Source of the DNA: Clostridia bacterium
Lineage (GTDB): Bacteria > Bacillota_A > Clostridia > Oscillospirales > CAG-272
Length of the DNA: 35,261 nucleotides
Assembly: GCA_017542695.1 (NCBI GenBank)
Contig: JAFXWT010000201.1
Span: forward strand, 1-35,261
Direction: 5' to 3'
Position numbers and translations under genes: made by a program. How positions within the stretch are numbered: the first letter of the stretch is position 1; every line of letters begins with the position of its first letter. Shown piece by piece: positions 13,198 through 22,079 of this stretch. Under the pieces are notes generated by a model. That model was given only the letters and a program-made list of their open reading frames with translations. It made no database searches and had not been told where the DNA came from.

Positions 13198-16179
13198 ATG
13201 CTTCAACTCAAAAACATTACGAAAACTTACGTCGCGGGCGAAATGAAGGTGAACGCCCTCTCTGACGTCTCCGTTAATTTCCGCGAGAGCGAGTTCGTCG
13301 CCGTGCTCGGTCAATCGGGTTCGGGCAAGACGACGCTGCTCAACATCATCGGCGGACTTGACAGGTACACGAGCGGACAGCTCGTCATAAACGGCACTCC
13401 GACCGACAGATATCACGACGCGGACTGGGACACCTACCGCAACCATTCGATCGGCTTCGTGTTCCAGAGCTATAACCATATCCCGCATCAGACGGTGCTC
13501 GCCAACGTCGAGCTGGCGCTGACGCTTTCGGGCGTTTCTAAAACAGAGCGCCGCCGTCGCGCCGCCGAAGCGCTCGGTAAAGTCGGACTTTCGGAGCAGA
13601 TGATGAAAAAGCCGAACCAGCTTTCCGGCGGGCAGATGCAGCGCGTCGCGATAGCGCGCGCCATCGTCAACGAGCCGGACATCCTGCTTGCAGACGAGCC
13701 GACGGGTGCTCTCGACTCCGAAACGTCGGTACAGATAATGGAGATACTGAAAGAGATCTCGCGCGACCGCCTCATCATCATGGTCACGCACAATCCCGAC
13801 CTCGCCGACAAATACGCCACGCGCATCGTGCGGCTCAAAGACGGCAGGATCACGGGCGATACAGATCCTTACACCGACGATATGATCCCCGCCGCTCCCG
13901 CCGAGCCAACGGACAAAAAATCGAAAAAGAAAAAGGCGAAAATAGAGCACGGCGTCAAAAAAGGCAAGCGCTCAATGTCGATATTCACCGCGCTGTCGCT
14001 CTCCGTCAAAAACCTCGGAACAAAGCGCGGGCGCACGTTTATGACGTCGTTCGCGGGCAGCATCGGTATCATCGGAATCGCGCTGATAATGGCGCTTTCA
14101 AACGGAATACAGCTTTATATAAACCGCGTGCAGGAGGACACGCTTTCGACGTATCCGATAACGATACAAAAGGAAACGACCGATCTCTCCAGCGTCATAT
14201 CTACTTTGTCCGAAAGCCGCAACTCTGAAGACAGAAATCACGAGCTTGACGCGGTCTACGAAAACAGGATAATGTACGACCTGATGAACTCGATGGTCAA
14301 CATTGAAACGAGTAAGAACAACCTCGCTCGTTTCAAGCAGTATCTCGACAAGGAAATGAACGAGGCGACAAGCACCACAGAGCTTTACAAGATCGCCACG
14401 GTGAAATACTCGTACGACCTGCCGATGAATATCTACACGACAGACCCCGACGGAAAGATCGTCCGTTCCGACTACTCAGCCCTGCTTTCCGAAATGATGA
14501 ATACCATCGGAATATCGGGTTCGGCGGCATCAATGTATTCGAGCTTCGGCCCGATGTCGTCGCAGTCGCAGGTGTGGACGGAGCTTCTCGCGGGGCAGAA
14601 CGGCGAGCCGATAAGCGACCTTTTGTTTGAGCAGTACGACGTTCTGAAAGGCAGATGGCCCGAAAAATACGACGAGATAATCATCGTCGTCAACGAGCGC
14701 AACGAGATAAGCGACGTGTCGCTTTACGCGCTCGGACTGAAAACGTCGGAAGAGCTGATCTCCGTCATGAACGAATACATGAACGGCAAGACGAACGAGA
14801 GCAAAGTGCAAAGATGGACGTATGACGAGATCATCGGAAAGACGTTCCGCGTCGTGCTCTCTCCCGATATGTACATTCCGGGCAACGGAACGTACACCGA
14901 CCTCACCGAAACCGATCTCGGCACGGACACTCTTTACCGCACCGCCGAAACGGAGCTTAAGATCGTCGGCATCGTCCGTCAGAACGAGGACGCCGTCGCC
15001 GGCATGATCGGCGGCACGATCGGATACACTTCGGCGCTGACGACGCACATAATCAACGCGACGGCGGAAAATCCGCTCGTCAAAGCTCAGCTTGAAGACG
15101 ACAAGACAGACGTTCTGACAGGGCTCAGATTCAAAGACGAAAACACCTCGGAACCGACCGACGATGAAAAGAAAACGGCGGTCGACGAGTATATCGCTTC
15201 CCTTTCCGACGAGGAAAAAGCGGAGCTTTACATCGAGATAATGAGCCACCCGTCCGACGAGTACATCCAGAAGATGATGGATCAGTTCGTCGGTTCGGCG
15301 AGCCGCGAGGTAATCGAGCAGAAACTGCTCGAGCAGTACCCGCAGTACGAAAAAATGATAAAAGAGATGGACGACGAAACGCTGATGAGCTACGTCGCAA
15401 CGTCGATGGCGGCGCAGATAACGAACAGTTACGCTACTCAGGTCCGCCAGACGCTCGGCGAGATCCCCTCGGAGCAGCTTGCCGCCATGCTCGGCAAAAC
15501 GGAGCTTTCCGACGGTCAGTACGCGCTGATCTATGACGAAATGATAGCAAAGAGCGTCTCCGATTCGACGTATGAGGACAACCTCGAAAAATTCGGTTAC
15601 GTCACACTCGACAACCCCTCGTCGATCAACATTTTCGCTTCGACCTTCTCCGATAAGGACAAAATCGCCGAGATCATAACGAAATACAACGACACGGTGG
15701 ATGAAACCGACAAAATATCGTACACCGACTACGTCAAACTGCTCATGTCGTCGATAACGACGATAATCGATGTCATTTCGTACGTGCTCATCGCGTTCGT
15801 AGCGATCTCGCTCGTCGTTTCGTCGATAATGATAGGAATAATCACATATATTTCCGTTCTCGAAAGAACGAAGGAAATAGGCATACTGCGCTCTGTCGGA
15901 GCGTCGAAGCGCGACGTTTCGCGCGTTTTCAACGCCGAAACATTGACGATCGGCTTTTTCTCGGGCATCATCGGTATCGGTGCGACGCTCCTGCTCTGCA
16001 TACCAATCAACACAATAATCAGGGCGCTTTCGGGTATATCCAATATCGGAGCCGCTCTGCCGTTTATCGGCGCCGTCGTGCTCGTTGCGATAAGTATGCT
16101 CCTGACGTTCATCGCGGGACTTATCCCGTCGCGCCTCGCGGCGAACAAGGATCCCGTCACCGCGCTCAGAACGGAATGA
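13198..16179 (+). CDS. ABC transporter, ATPase fused to FtsX/MacB-type permease
   Basis: A 993-residue fusion. Residues 1-225 are an ABC ATPase of the LolD/MacB type: Walker A GQSGSGKTT (38-46), signature LSGGQMQR (143-150), Walker B ILLADEPTGALD (163-174), H-loop His199. After a Lys-rich linker a first TM helix (SFAGSIGIIGIALIMALS) leads into a large extracytoplasmic domain of about 540 residues. A C-terminal FtsX domain with three TM helices ends in the typical LIPSRLAANKDPVTALRTE. Such proteins act as mechanotransducers that expel peptides, lipids or antimicrobials rather than classic importers. No two-component system adjoins it, so the substrate is open. AGAGGA lies close (3 bases) to the ATG. 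Confidence 0.92.
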   Translation: MLQLKNITKTYVAGEMKVNALSDVSVNFRESEFVAVLGQSGSGKTTLLNIIGGLDRYTSGQLVINGTPTDRYHDADWDTYRNHSIGFVFQSYNHIPHQTVLANVELALTLSGVSKTERRRRAAEALGKVGLSEQMMKKPNQLSGGQMQRVAIARAIVNEPDILLADEPTGALDSETSVQIMEILKEISRDRLIIMVTHNPDLADKYATRIVRLKDGRITGDTDPYTDDMIPAAPAEPTDKKSKKKKAKIEHGVKKGKRSMSIFTALSLSVKNLGTKRGRTFMTSFAGSIGIIGIALIMALSNGIQLYINRVQEDTLSTYPITIQKETTDLSSVISTLSESRNSEDRNHELDAVYENRIMYDLMNSMVNIETSKNNLARFKQYLDKEMNEATSTTELYKIATVKYSYDLPMNIYTTDPDGKIVRSDYSALLSEMMNTIGISGSAASMYSSFGPMSSQSQVWTELLAGQNGEPISDLLFEQYDVLKGRWPEKYDEIIIVVNERNEISDVSLYALGLKTSEELISVMNEYMNGKTNESKVQRWTYDEIIGKTFRVVLSPDMYIPGNGTYTDLTETDLGTDTLYRTAETELKIVGIVRQNEDAVAGMIGGTIGYTSALTTHIINATAENPLVKAQLEDDKTDVLTGLRFKDENTSEPTDDEKKTAVDEYIASLSDEEKAELYIEIMSHPSDEYIQKMMDQFVGSASREVIEQKLLEQYPQYEKMIKEMDDETLMSYVATSMAAQITNSYATQVRQTLGEIPSEQLAAMLGKTELSDGQYALIYDEMIAKSVSDSTYEDNLEKFGYVTLDNPSSINIFASTFSDKDKIAEIITKYNDTVDETDKISYTDYVKLLMSSITTIIDVISYVLIAFVAISLVVSSIMIGIITYISVLERTKEIGILRSVGASKRDVSRVFNAETLTIGFFSGIIGIGATLLLCIPINTIIRALSGISNIGAALPFIGAVVLVAISMLLTFIAGLIPSRLAANKDPVTALRTE

Positions 16180-16194
16180 AGAGAGGTTTATTGA

Positions 16195-16623
16195 ATGGGA
16201 AGATTTAGCCAACGCCTCGCCGCGTTCTTCTACGGGCGTAACGGTCCCGACGAGCTGTGCCGCCTGCTGTGGTGGATATCTCTCGTGTTCCTTATCGCGA
16301 GCACGATAGTCCGGATTTTCGTGTCGCTCGTCGCGGGGTATATCCTTTACGGTGTGTCGCTGATTTTCATCGGATGGTCGATGTTCCGCTCGCTGTCGAG
16401 GAATGTATCGAAGCGCCGCGAGGAAAACTCGAAATATCTCGTTTTCCGCGGCAGGATCAAAGCATTTTTCATGCGGCAGAAAAACAGGAAAAAGTTTAAG
16501 GACACCTATATTTACGTCAAGTGCCCGAACTGCCACAACATCCTCCGCTTCCGCCGCATCGTCGGCGAGCACCGAGCAAAATGCCCGTGCTGTCATAAGG
16601 ATTTCGATTTGAATATAAGATGA
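16195..16623 (+). CDS. Small zinc-ribbon membrane protein
   Basis: A 142-residue protein with two transmembrane helices near the N-terminus (LLWWISLVFLIASTIVRIFV and LVAGYILYGVSLIFIGWSMF). A basic cytoplasmic stretch follows, then a C-terminal zinc ribbon with CPNCHN and CPCCHKDF. Proteins of this build are widespread in Clostridia and have no established role. The gene starts 16 bases after the ABC exporter stop, with GAGAGG upstream, so it is co-transcribed with it and may be an accessory or regulatory subunit. Confidence 0.85.
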   Translation: MGRFSQRLAAFFYGRNGPDELCRLLWWISLVFLIASTIVRIFVSLVAGYILYGVSLIFIGWSMFRSLSRNVSKRREENSKYLVFRGRIKAFFMRQKNRKKFKDTYIYVKCPNCHNILRFRRIVGEHRAKCPCCHKDFDLNIR

Positions 16624-16626
16624 AAC

Positions 16627-16648
16627 AGAGAGCGAAAGCTCTCTTTTT
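16627..16648 (+). terminator. Intrinsic terminator of the ABC exporter operon
   Basis: AGAGAGC-GAAA-GCTCTCT tetraloop hairpin followed by TTTTCTTTTT. Confidence 0.9.
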
Positions 16649-16659
16649 CTTTTTCGGAC

Positions 16660-16830
16660 AGTGATTTGGACGCCATCTTTGCGTAGCGAAGAGTCCGTGG
16701 GGCTTCACGGATTGCCGAAAAGCAGTGTTCTTTTTGATACTTAGTGGTTCCCGCGTGCGAACGTACGTAAGTGCGTGGGGTCCGCGTTTTTCTTTCACGC
16801 AGAAAGAAAAAGTATGCTTGTTTTCTTCCT
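16660..16830. repeat. Dispersed intergenic repeat, copy 1
   Basis: Non-coding. It starts with TTTGGACGCCATCTTTGCG, closely matched at 22202 by TGTGGACGCCACCTTTGCG, and ends in a TTTTTCTTTC/GAAAGAAAAA hairpin, like copy 2. It contains GTACGTAAGTGCGTG and GTCCGTG..CACGGA inverted segments. It lies directly before the OLE promoter. Confidence 0.6.
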
Positions 16831-16855
16831 ATAAGAAGAAAAACGCCCAAACCCC

Positions 16856-16884
16856 TTGCATATTCCGAAAATATATTGTATAAT
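16856..16884 (+). promoter_or_regulatory. Promoter of OLE RNA
   Basis: TTGCAT (16856-16861), 17-base spacer, TATAAT (16879-16884). Predicted start near 16891. Confidence 0.8.
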
Positions 16885-16890
16885 TATAAG

Positions 16891-17490
16891 TGCGGTATTA
16901 TACCGTAGTGACGGTGCAGTATCCTAGTTGAAGCACACGTTTCCGAAGACGGGCCTAAAAATCCGTTAAAGGGCATATCGATGAAACTCCTTGTTGCTGC
17001 TTTTTGCGCCCAGCTTAGGGTGGCTGCTGGGAGATTAGGATCGCGGGCGATCTGTAATGGCATACGGAACACGACCCTCTTTCCATGGAGGCCTTGTCAA
17101 GTGGTTAAGGCGCCTTTGCAAAACCATTGAGCCGAGACTACGGGCAAGGATTAAACCCATTATGCGGTACTTGTTGCTGTGAATGGTGTAGCCTGCCTTG
17201 AAGCGGCATTGGCGGATAGCGGAACAAATCGTTCTTCATGGCCTGAAAACGAGGCGACTGCCGATTGAAATCAATGCTGCAAAAGAGACTAGGAAACGTG
17301 GTTACTTTATCCGAGGAAAGCTCCTAGGCTGTTCTTACGGAGATACAAAAGGGATTGCAGTGCGAACTCTATAGGCAATCAAGTCGCGGACGCGGTGACG
17401 CTCCGACGCGCCCTTTAATGGGAAACCGCCGCATCGGTAACGGGCGGTCGGGCACGGGGAAAGCCTACTTGACCTGATGTCGCAAGGTTT
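16891..17490 (+). ncRNA. ole: OLE RNA (ornate, large, extremophilic)
   Basis: About 600 bases with no usable reading frame follow a consensus promoter and end just before oapA. OLE RNAs are about 600 nt, highly structured, and are encoded in Bacillota directly upstream of oapA in the order ole-oapA-(dxs)-tlyA-nadK-argR-recN; the same order without dxs is found here. Visible helices include a 5' GCGGTAT/ATACCG hairpin, CTAGGA (17289) with TCCTAG (17322), and ACCGCC (17425) with GGCGGT (17443). OLE forms a membrane-associated RNP with OapA and other Oap proteins and affects cold, ethanol and Mg2+ stress in Halalkalibacterium halodurans. Identification rests on synteny, length and position; I have not aligned it to the covariance model. 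The 3' end is approximate, and no terminator separates it from oapA. Confidence 0.9.
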
Positions 17491-17552
17491 ACCTTTTGTA
17501 TCACCGTCGCTTAACTCAAATCATTCATTTACATATCTCAATGGAGGTCCTT

Positions 17553-18167
17553 TTGGAACATCCCGAAAAGGACGGCGAACGCCGTCCGAAAAAGCAGAAA
17601 AAGCCGTCGTTCTTCTCCCTTGTCAACTGGAAGTGGGTCGCCGCGGCGTTCATATCGAGTATTTCCATTTCGATAGTCCTTTCCCTGCTCTCGTCAGAGC
17701 TGATGAACTATCTCAACGTCTTTTTCTCGATTCTGATACTTTTCCTGTTCATCATGATCGGCGTCGTCTTCGACGTCATCGGCGTCGCCGTGACGAAGGC
17801 GGACATCGCGCCGTTCAATTCGATGGCGGCACGCAAGGTGCGCGGCGGCCGCCGCGCTGTCAGAATGATAAAAAACGCCGACCGCGTATCAAGCTTCTGC
17901 AACGACATCATCGGCGATATCTGCGGCGTCGTTTCCGGTGCGACGGCGACGGCGATAGCGATAAAAATGGCGATGTTGACAAGCAGCTCAAACGAAATAT
18001 GGATAAACCTCATCATCTGCGGCGTCGTTTCGGCGCTCACCGTCGGACTTAAAGCGATCGGCAAAGCGGCGGGACTGAATTACGCCGACAAAATAGTGAC
18101 GGCCGTCGCCGTTTCGCTCAGCATTTTCGAGAAAACGACAAAGCACACGTCAAAAAAGAAAAAATGA
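17553..18167 (+). CDS. oapA: OLE-associated protein A (OapA)
   Basis: A 204-residue membrane protein. After a Lys-rich N-terminus come four hydrophobic helices (about 24-48, 50-77, 120-143, 150-175). The conserved cytoplasmic region between helices 2 and 3 reads FDVIGVAVTKADIAPFNSMA, ARKVRGGRRAVRMIKNADRV and SSFCNDIIGDICG, the family's hallmark. OapA binds OLE RNA and brings it to the membrane. I place the start at the TTG at 17553, which has GGAGG 5 bases upstream. The ATG at 17541 overlaps that site and has no site of its own. The gene ends in an ATGA overlap with tlyA, so the two are translationally coupled. Confidence 0.9.
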   Translation: MEHPEKDGERRPKKQKKPSFFSLVNWKWVAAAFISSISISIVLSLLSSELMNYLNVFFSILILFLFIMIGVVFDVIGVAVTKADIAPFNSMAARKVRGGRRAVRMIKNADRVSSFCNDIIGDICGVVSGATATAIAIKMAMLTSSSNEIWINLIICGVVSALTVGLKAIGKAAGLNYADKIVTAVAVSLSIFEKTTKHTSKKKK

Positions 18168-18949
18168 GAGCAGACGTTTTCCTAAAAGAACGCGGATACG
18201 CAAAAAGCCGCACCGCCGCCGCGGAACTCATATCGCGGGGAGTATATGTCAACGGTAAAAAAATATCGAAACCGTCGCAGGAAATATCGGGCGCGGAGCA
18301 TGAAATAACGATCTCCGAGCCGCAAAAATACGTCAGCCGCGGCGGGCTGAAGCTCGAAGCCGCGCTCGATGCGTTCGGAATTTCGCCCGAAGGTCTGCGC
18401 GCCGTCGACATCGGCGCGTCAACAGGGGGATTCACAGATTGTCTCATCAGCCGCGGCGCGCGCGAGGTCGTCGCCGTAGACGTAGGACACGACCAGCTCG
18501 ACAGCTCGCTCGCCACCGATCCGCGCGTGAAGAATATGGAGGGCGTGAACGCCCGCACGCTAACACAAGGCGACGTCGGCGGGCGCGTACCGCTCGTCGT
18601 CACCGATGTTTCGTTCATCTCGCAGTCGCTCATTTACGGAGCAGTTGCCGAAATTCTCGACGACGGCGGGACATTCATCTCGCTGATAAAGCCGCAGTTT
18701 GAGGCGGGGCGCGAAAACATCGGCAAGAGCGGCATCGTCGTCAAAGACGAAAAAACACACGTAAAAGTAATCGAAAAGCTCATCACCGAAGCACTATGCC
18801 ATAGTCTCGGTATGCTCTCGGTCATCCCCTCGCCGATCAAAGGCGGCGACGGAAACACCGAATATCTCGCTCTTTTCAAAAAAGGAGCCGCCGTCGGCTC
18901 GCTCGACATAAGATCGTGCGTCAGCGCGGCACTCGGAGGAAAATCATGA
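18164..18949 (+). CDS. tlyA: TlyA-family rRNA methyltransferase
   Basis: A 261-residue protein with an N-terminal S4 RNA-binding domain (about 1-60, MRADVFLKERGYAKSR..YVNGKK) and an FtsJ/RrmJ-type SAM-dependent methyltransferase domain. The SAM motif VDIGASTGGFTDCL is at 81-94, with VAVDVGHDQLD and SLIKPQFEAGREN further on. TlyA proteins (YqxC in Bacillus) make 2'-O-methylations in 16S/23S rRNA; the old name hemolysin A is misleading. The start overlaps oapA by 4 bases and the end overlaps nadK by 4 bases. Confidence 0.93.
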   Translation: MRADVFLKERGYAKSRTAAAELISRGVYVNGKKISKPSQEISGAEHEITISEPQKYVSRGGLKLEAALDAFGISPEGLRAVDIGASTGGFTDCLISRGAREVVAVDVGHDQLDSSLATDPRVKNMEGVNARTLTQGDVGGRVPLVVTDVSFISQSLIYGAVAEILDDGGTFISLIKPQFEAGRENIGKSGIVVKDEKTHVKVIEKLITEALCHSLGMLSVIPSPIKGGDGNTEYLALFKKGAAVGSLDIRSCVSAALGGKS

Positions 18950-19815
18950 AAAAAATCAAAAACGTATCGCTTTATCTCAATCGTGAGCGCGACGACGCGG
19001 ACAAGTACGTCCACGCGGCGCTTAACGTTCTGACAAAGCACGGCGCGTCCGTTACGATGCTGCACGGCTGTGAGGATGTCGGCGGACACATCGACGTATT
19101 CAAATATGTCGATGATATCGACGAGCTCGTGTCGGAAGCCGACGCGCTCATAATGCTCGGCGGTGACGGAACGATGCTCCGCGTATGCGGCGCATCGGCG
19201 CGCCGCGGAGTTCCGATACTCGGCATAAATCTCGGACATCTCGGATTTCTGACGGGCATCGAGCGGGACGACATCGACAAAATCGCGTCTCTCTTTTCGG
19301 GCGATTATTCGATAGAAGAAAGAATGATGCTCGACGTCACCGCTACCGACGGAGACAATATAAGCAGCTACACGTCTCTCAACGACGTGACCGTTTTTTC
19401 AAGCGCCAGCTCAAAGATCGCGTCGTTCACGCTCAGCTGTGACGGACGGCGCGTCATTTCGTTCAAGGCGGACGGGATCATCGTTTCGACACCGACCGGC
19501 TCGACGGCGTATTCGCTCGCCGCGGGCGGTCCGATAATCGACCCGCTTACAGATCTTATCTGCGTCACTCCGGTCTGCCCGCACTCGCTCGGTTCGCGCC
19601 CGATAGTTTTCTCCGCCGATTCCGTGCTTGAAATTTCGGGAAAAACAAACAGCTCCGACACGGGCGTCGTCGTAACGCCGGACGGTATAAACCAGCTCCA
19701 CGTGAGCGAAAGCTCAAAAACCGTGATCCGCCGATCCGCGCTCAGAACGAAAATTATAAAAATCGGCGAAAACCGCTTTTTCGACATAGTTAACACAAAA
19801 TTATACAACAGATGA
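18946..19815 (+). CDS. nadK: NAD kinase
   Basis: A 289-residue NAD kinase, which makes NADP from NAD with ATP or polyphosphate. The diphosphate-binding GGDG motif is at 72-75 (LGGDGTML) and the NAD-binding segment SFKADGIIVSTPTGSTAYSL is intact. The ATG at 18946 overlaps the tlyA stop (ATGA) and has GGAGG 6 bases upstream. An in-frame ATG at 18916 lies inside tlyA and lacks such a site. Confidence 0.95.
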   Translation: MKKIKNVSLYLNRERDDADKYVHAALNVLTKHGASVTMLHGCEDVGGHIDVFKYVDDIDELVSEADALIMLGGDGTMLRVCGASARRGVPILGINLGHLGFLTGIERDDIDKIASLFSGDYSIEERMMLDVTATDGDNISSYTSLNDVTVFSSASSKIASFTLSCDGRRVISFKADGIIVSTPTGSTAYSLAAGGPIIDPLTDLICVTPVCPHSLGSRPIVFSADSVLEISGKTNSSDTGVVVTPDGINQLHVSESSKTVIRRSALRTKIIKIGENRFFDIVNTKLYNR

Positions 19816-19824
19816 GGTTACAAT

Positions 19825-20283
19825 ATGAAAACAGGACGACACGATGCAATTCTCGAAATCATCGCGACCGATAACATCGACACCCAGGAACAACTCACCG
19901 AAAAACTCCGCGAGCGCGGCTTTTCAGTCACTCAGGCGACCGTCTCGCGCGACATCAAACAGCTTCGCCTTGTAAAGCGATCAACAAACGGCGGCTCGTA
20001 CAAATATACCGTTCAGAAAAGCGACGATCCGCAAAACAACGCGAAATACAGAAACATCATGCGCGAGACGCTCATTTCGATCAGGCAGGCGGGCACGCTC
20101 GTCGTCGTAAGGACGTACACGGGCATGGCGAACGCCGCCGCCGCCGCCATCGACGCCGTCGCGGGCTCTCTCGTCGTCGGCACGATCGCGGGCGACGACA
20201 CGATCTTTGTCGCTACGGAAAGCGAAGAAACGGCGCGCATTTTCATCGCCACCGTTAAGAATTTCACGGGAGTGGAATCGTAA
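19825..20283 (+). CDS. argR: Arginine repressor ArgR/AhrC
   Basis: A 152-residue regulator. The N-terminal winged helix has QEQLTEKLRERGFSVTQATV followed by SRDIKQLRLVK. The C-terminal hexamerisation and arginine-binding domain has TYTGMANAAAAAID and GTIAGDDTIFV, with the paired Asp residues that bind arginine. The length is typical. In this conserved cluster ArgR is commonly found between nadK and recN without arginine genes beside it, and its targets are elsewhere. GAGG lies upstream of the ATG at 19825; 9 bases separate it from the nadK stop. Confidence 0.95.
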   Translation: MKTGRHDAILEIIATDNIDTQEQLTEKLRERGFSVTQATVSRDIKQLRLVKRSTNGGSYKYTVQKSDDPQNNAKYRNIMRETLISIRQAGTLVVVRTYTGMANAAAAAIDAVAGSLVVGTIAGDDTIFVATESEETARIFIATVKNFTGVES

Positions 20284-20307
20284 TTTGCCATACGGGAGGC
20301 ACAAAAA

Positions 20308-21990
20308 GTGCTACGAGAACTGACAATTCAAAACATCGCCATCGTAAAGCGCGAGAGCATCTGCTTCCCGCGCGGTTTTTCCGTTATCACCGGCGAAACG
20401 GGCGCGGGCAAATCAATAATCATCGACGCGATCTCGCTCATCATGGGTGAGCGCGCCTCGCGCGAGCTCGTCCGCAGCGGTGAGACGAAAGCGTCCGTCA
20501 CGGCGCAGTTTACAGACGTGCCGGCGCATATATCGAACGTCGCTGCCTCGCTCGGTGTTGAGTGCGACGGCGAACTCGTATTCTCGCGCGAACTGACGCT
20601 TGACGGCGACTCTCTTTCATCGACGGCGCGCATCAATGGCAGACCCGTTTCGGCAACGGTGATGAAAACTCTCGCGTCGAACCTCATGAGTCTCCACACT
20701 CAGCACGCGAGTCAGATGCTATTAAATGACGAAAACCACATCGAATACCTCGACGCGTTCGCCGAAACGGAAAACGACATCGCCGAATACGCGAAGATAT
20801 ATCAAAAAGCGCTCGACGGCGAGCGCAAAATAGCGTCGCTGAAAAAGAGCGAACAGGAAAAGCGCCGCCTCTCCGATATGCTGAAATTTCAGATAAGCGA
20901 AATAAAATCGGTCTCCCCGCGCGAAAACGAGGAGGAACTCCTCGAAGCCGAGGCGGCAAAGATACGCAACGCCGAGGCGATATCGAAGCAGACGCGCATC
21001 ATCACACGCGCGCTTTACTCAAACGACAAGGGCTTTTCGGCACGCGATCTTATCGACAAGGCGCAAAGCGCCATCGTCGCGCTCGGAGATGTGATAAAAC
21101 AAGGCGGCGAGTACGTTTCGGCGCTCGATGAAATGAAGATAAAGCTCGAGGACATCGCCGAAACGGTAAAAAGCGAATGCTTCGTCGACATCGAAGACCC
21201 TTCGGCAGCGCTCGACAAGATCGAACGTCGGCTCGATGCGATAAAATCGCTCGGACGCAAGTACGGCAACACCGTTCAAGAGATCATCGCTTTCCGCGAG
21301 AAAGCGGAAAAGGAACTTGCCGAGATCGAGGGTGCCGACGAGATGATCGAGGACATCAAAAACGATTTGCGCGCCGTGTACGCCGAGCTCAGAACGGCGG
21401 CTGAAAAACTGACAGAAAAGCGTCGCGCGGCGGCGCTCGTTCTCGAAGATCGCATAAAAAAAGAGCTCGCCTCACTCGAAATGGACAAGGTCGAGTTCAA
21501 AATTGAATTGAAACAGCTTGCTGGGTATACGCCCGCGGGCATCGACGGAGTGTCGTTCCTCGTTTCGACCAACCCGGGCGAGCCGCTTCTCCCGATGTCA
21601 AAAATCGCGTCAGGCGGCGAGCTTTCGAGAATGATGCTCGCGTTCAAGTGCGCGTTTGCCGAAAAGGAAATGACGCCGACGCTCATTTTCGACGAGATCG
21701 ACACGGGAATTTCCGGCCGCACGTCGCACAAAATCGGGCTGAAGCTCCGCGAGAGCGCAAAGACGGCGCAGGTCATCTGCGTCACGCACTCGCCGCAGAT
21801 CGCGTCGCTTGCCGAGGAGCATCTGCTCGTTTCAAAGCACGAAACGCCCGACGGGCGCACGGAATCAGGCGTCGTTTCGCTCGACTATGACGGGCGCGTG
21901 AAAGAAATTTCCCGCATCATCGGCGGCGAGAAGATAACCGAAAAAACGGTCACGGCGGCAAAGGAAATGCTTTCATCGAGCTTTCTTTGA
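20308..21990 (+). CDS. recN: DNA repair protein RecN
   Basis: A 560-residue SMC-like ATPase that acts early in double-strand break repair. Walker A is ITGETGAGKSI (28-38). Two long coiled-coil segments follow (about 155-220 and 290-385). The C-terminal head has SGGELSRMMLA and Walker B TLIFDEIDTGISG. The start codon is GTG at 20308 with GGGAGG 8 bases upstream; the GTG codes the Met of MLRELTIQNIAIV. It closes the OLE cluster. Confidence 0.95.
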   Translation: MLRELTIQNIAIVKRESICFPRGFSVITGETGAGKSIIIDAISLIMGERASRELVRSGETKASVTAQFTDVPAHISNVAASLGVECDGELVFSRELTLDGDSLSSTARINGRPVSATVMKTLASNLMSLHTQHASQMLLNDENHIEYLDAFAETENDIAEYAKIYQKALDGERKIASLKKSEQEKRRLSDMLKFQISEIKSVSPRENEEELLEAEAAKIRNAEAISKQTRIITRALYSNDKGFSARDLIDKAQSAIVALGDVIKQGGEYVSALDEMKIKLEDIAETVKSECFVDIEDPSAALDKIERRLDAIKSLGRKYGNTVQEIIAFREKAEKELAEIEGADEMIEDIKNDLRAVYAELRTAAEKLTEKRRAAALVLEDRIKKELASLEMDKVEFKIELKQLAGYTPAGIDGVSFLVSTNPGEPLLPMSKIASGGELSRMMLAFKCAFAEKEMTPTLIFDEIDTGISGRTSHKIGLKLRESAKTAQVICVTHSPQIASLAEEHLLVSKHETPDGRTESGVVSLDYDGRVKEISRIIGGEKITEKTVTAAKEMLSSSFL

Positions 21991-22002
21991 AAAGAAAGCT
22001 CG
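21977..22002 (+). terminator. Perfect hairpin across the recN stop codon
   Basis: A 12-bp inverted repeat (CGAGCTTTCTTT / AAAGAAAGCTCG) with a 2-base centre includes the TGA of recN. No T-run follows, so it may protect or end the transcript rather than act as a classical intrinsic terminator. Confidence 0.5.
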
Positions 22003-22079
22003 GCAAAGAAACTTCAAACGTGCAGACGGAAGAAAGCGTGATAAATAAATCGCCCGTTTTTCTCCCTTATGAACGCTTC

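Noticed and set aside
14530..16596. 688-codon open frame antisense to the ABC exporter
   Set aside because: Arg/Asp/Val-rich composition typical of the reverse strand of a GC-rich gene; no ribosome binding site; the sense strand encodes a clear ABC protein.
17088..17160. A tRNA gene inside the ncRNA
   Set aside because: D-arm-like and anticodon-like pieces only; no T-arm or acceptor stem.
17313..17324. RNase P RNA (GAGGAAAGCTCC resembles the GAGGAAAGUCC motif)
   Set aside because: In RNase P this motif is near the 5' end and is followed by other conserved blocks that are absent; the synteny is that of OLE.
16891..17490. Group II intron
   Set aside because: No domain V hairpin recognised, no reverse transcriptase gene, and the flanking genes fit OLE.
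17477..18052. 191-codon frame overlapping oapA
   Set aside because: His/Arg-rich out-of-frame reading of oapA; no ribosome binding site.
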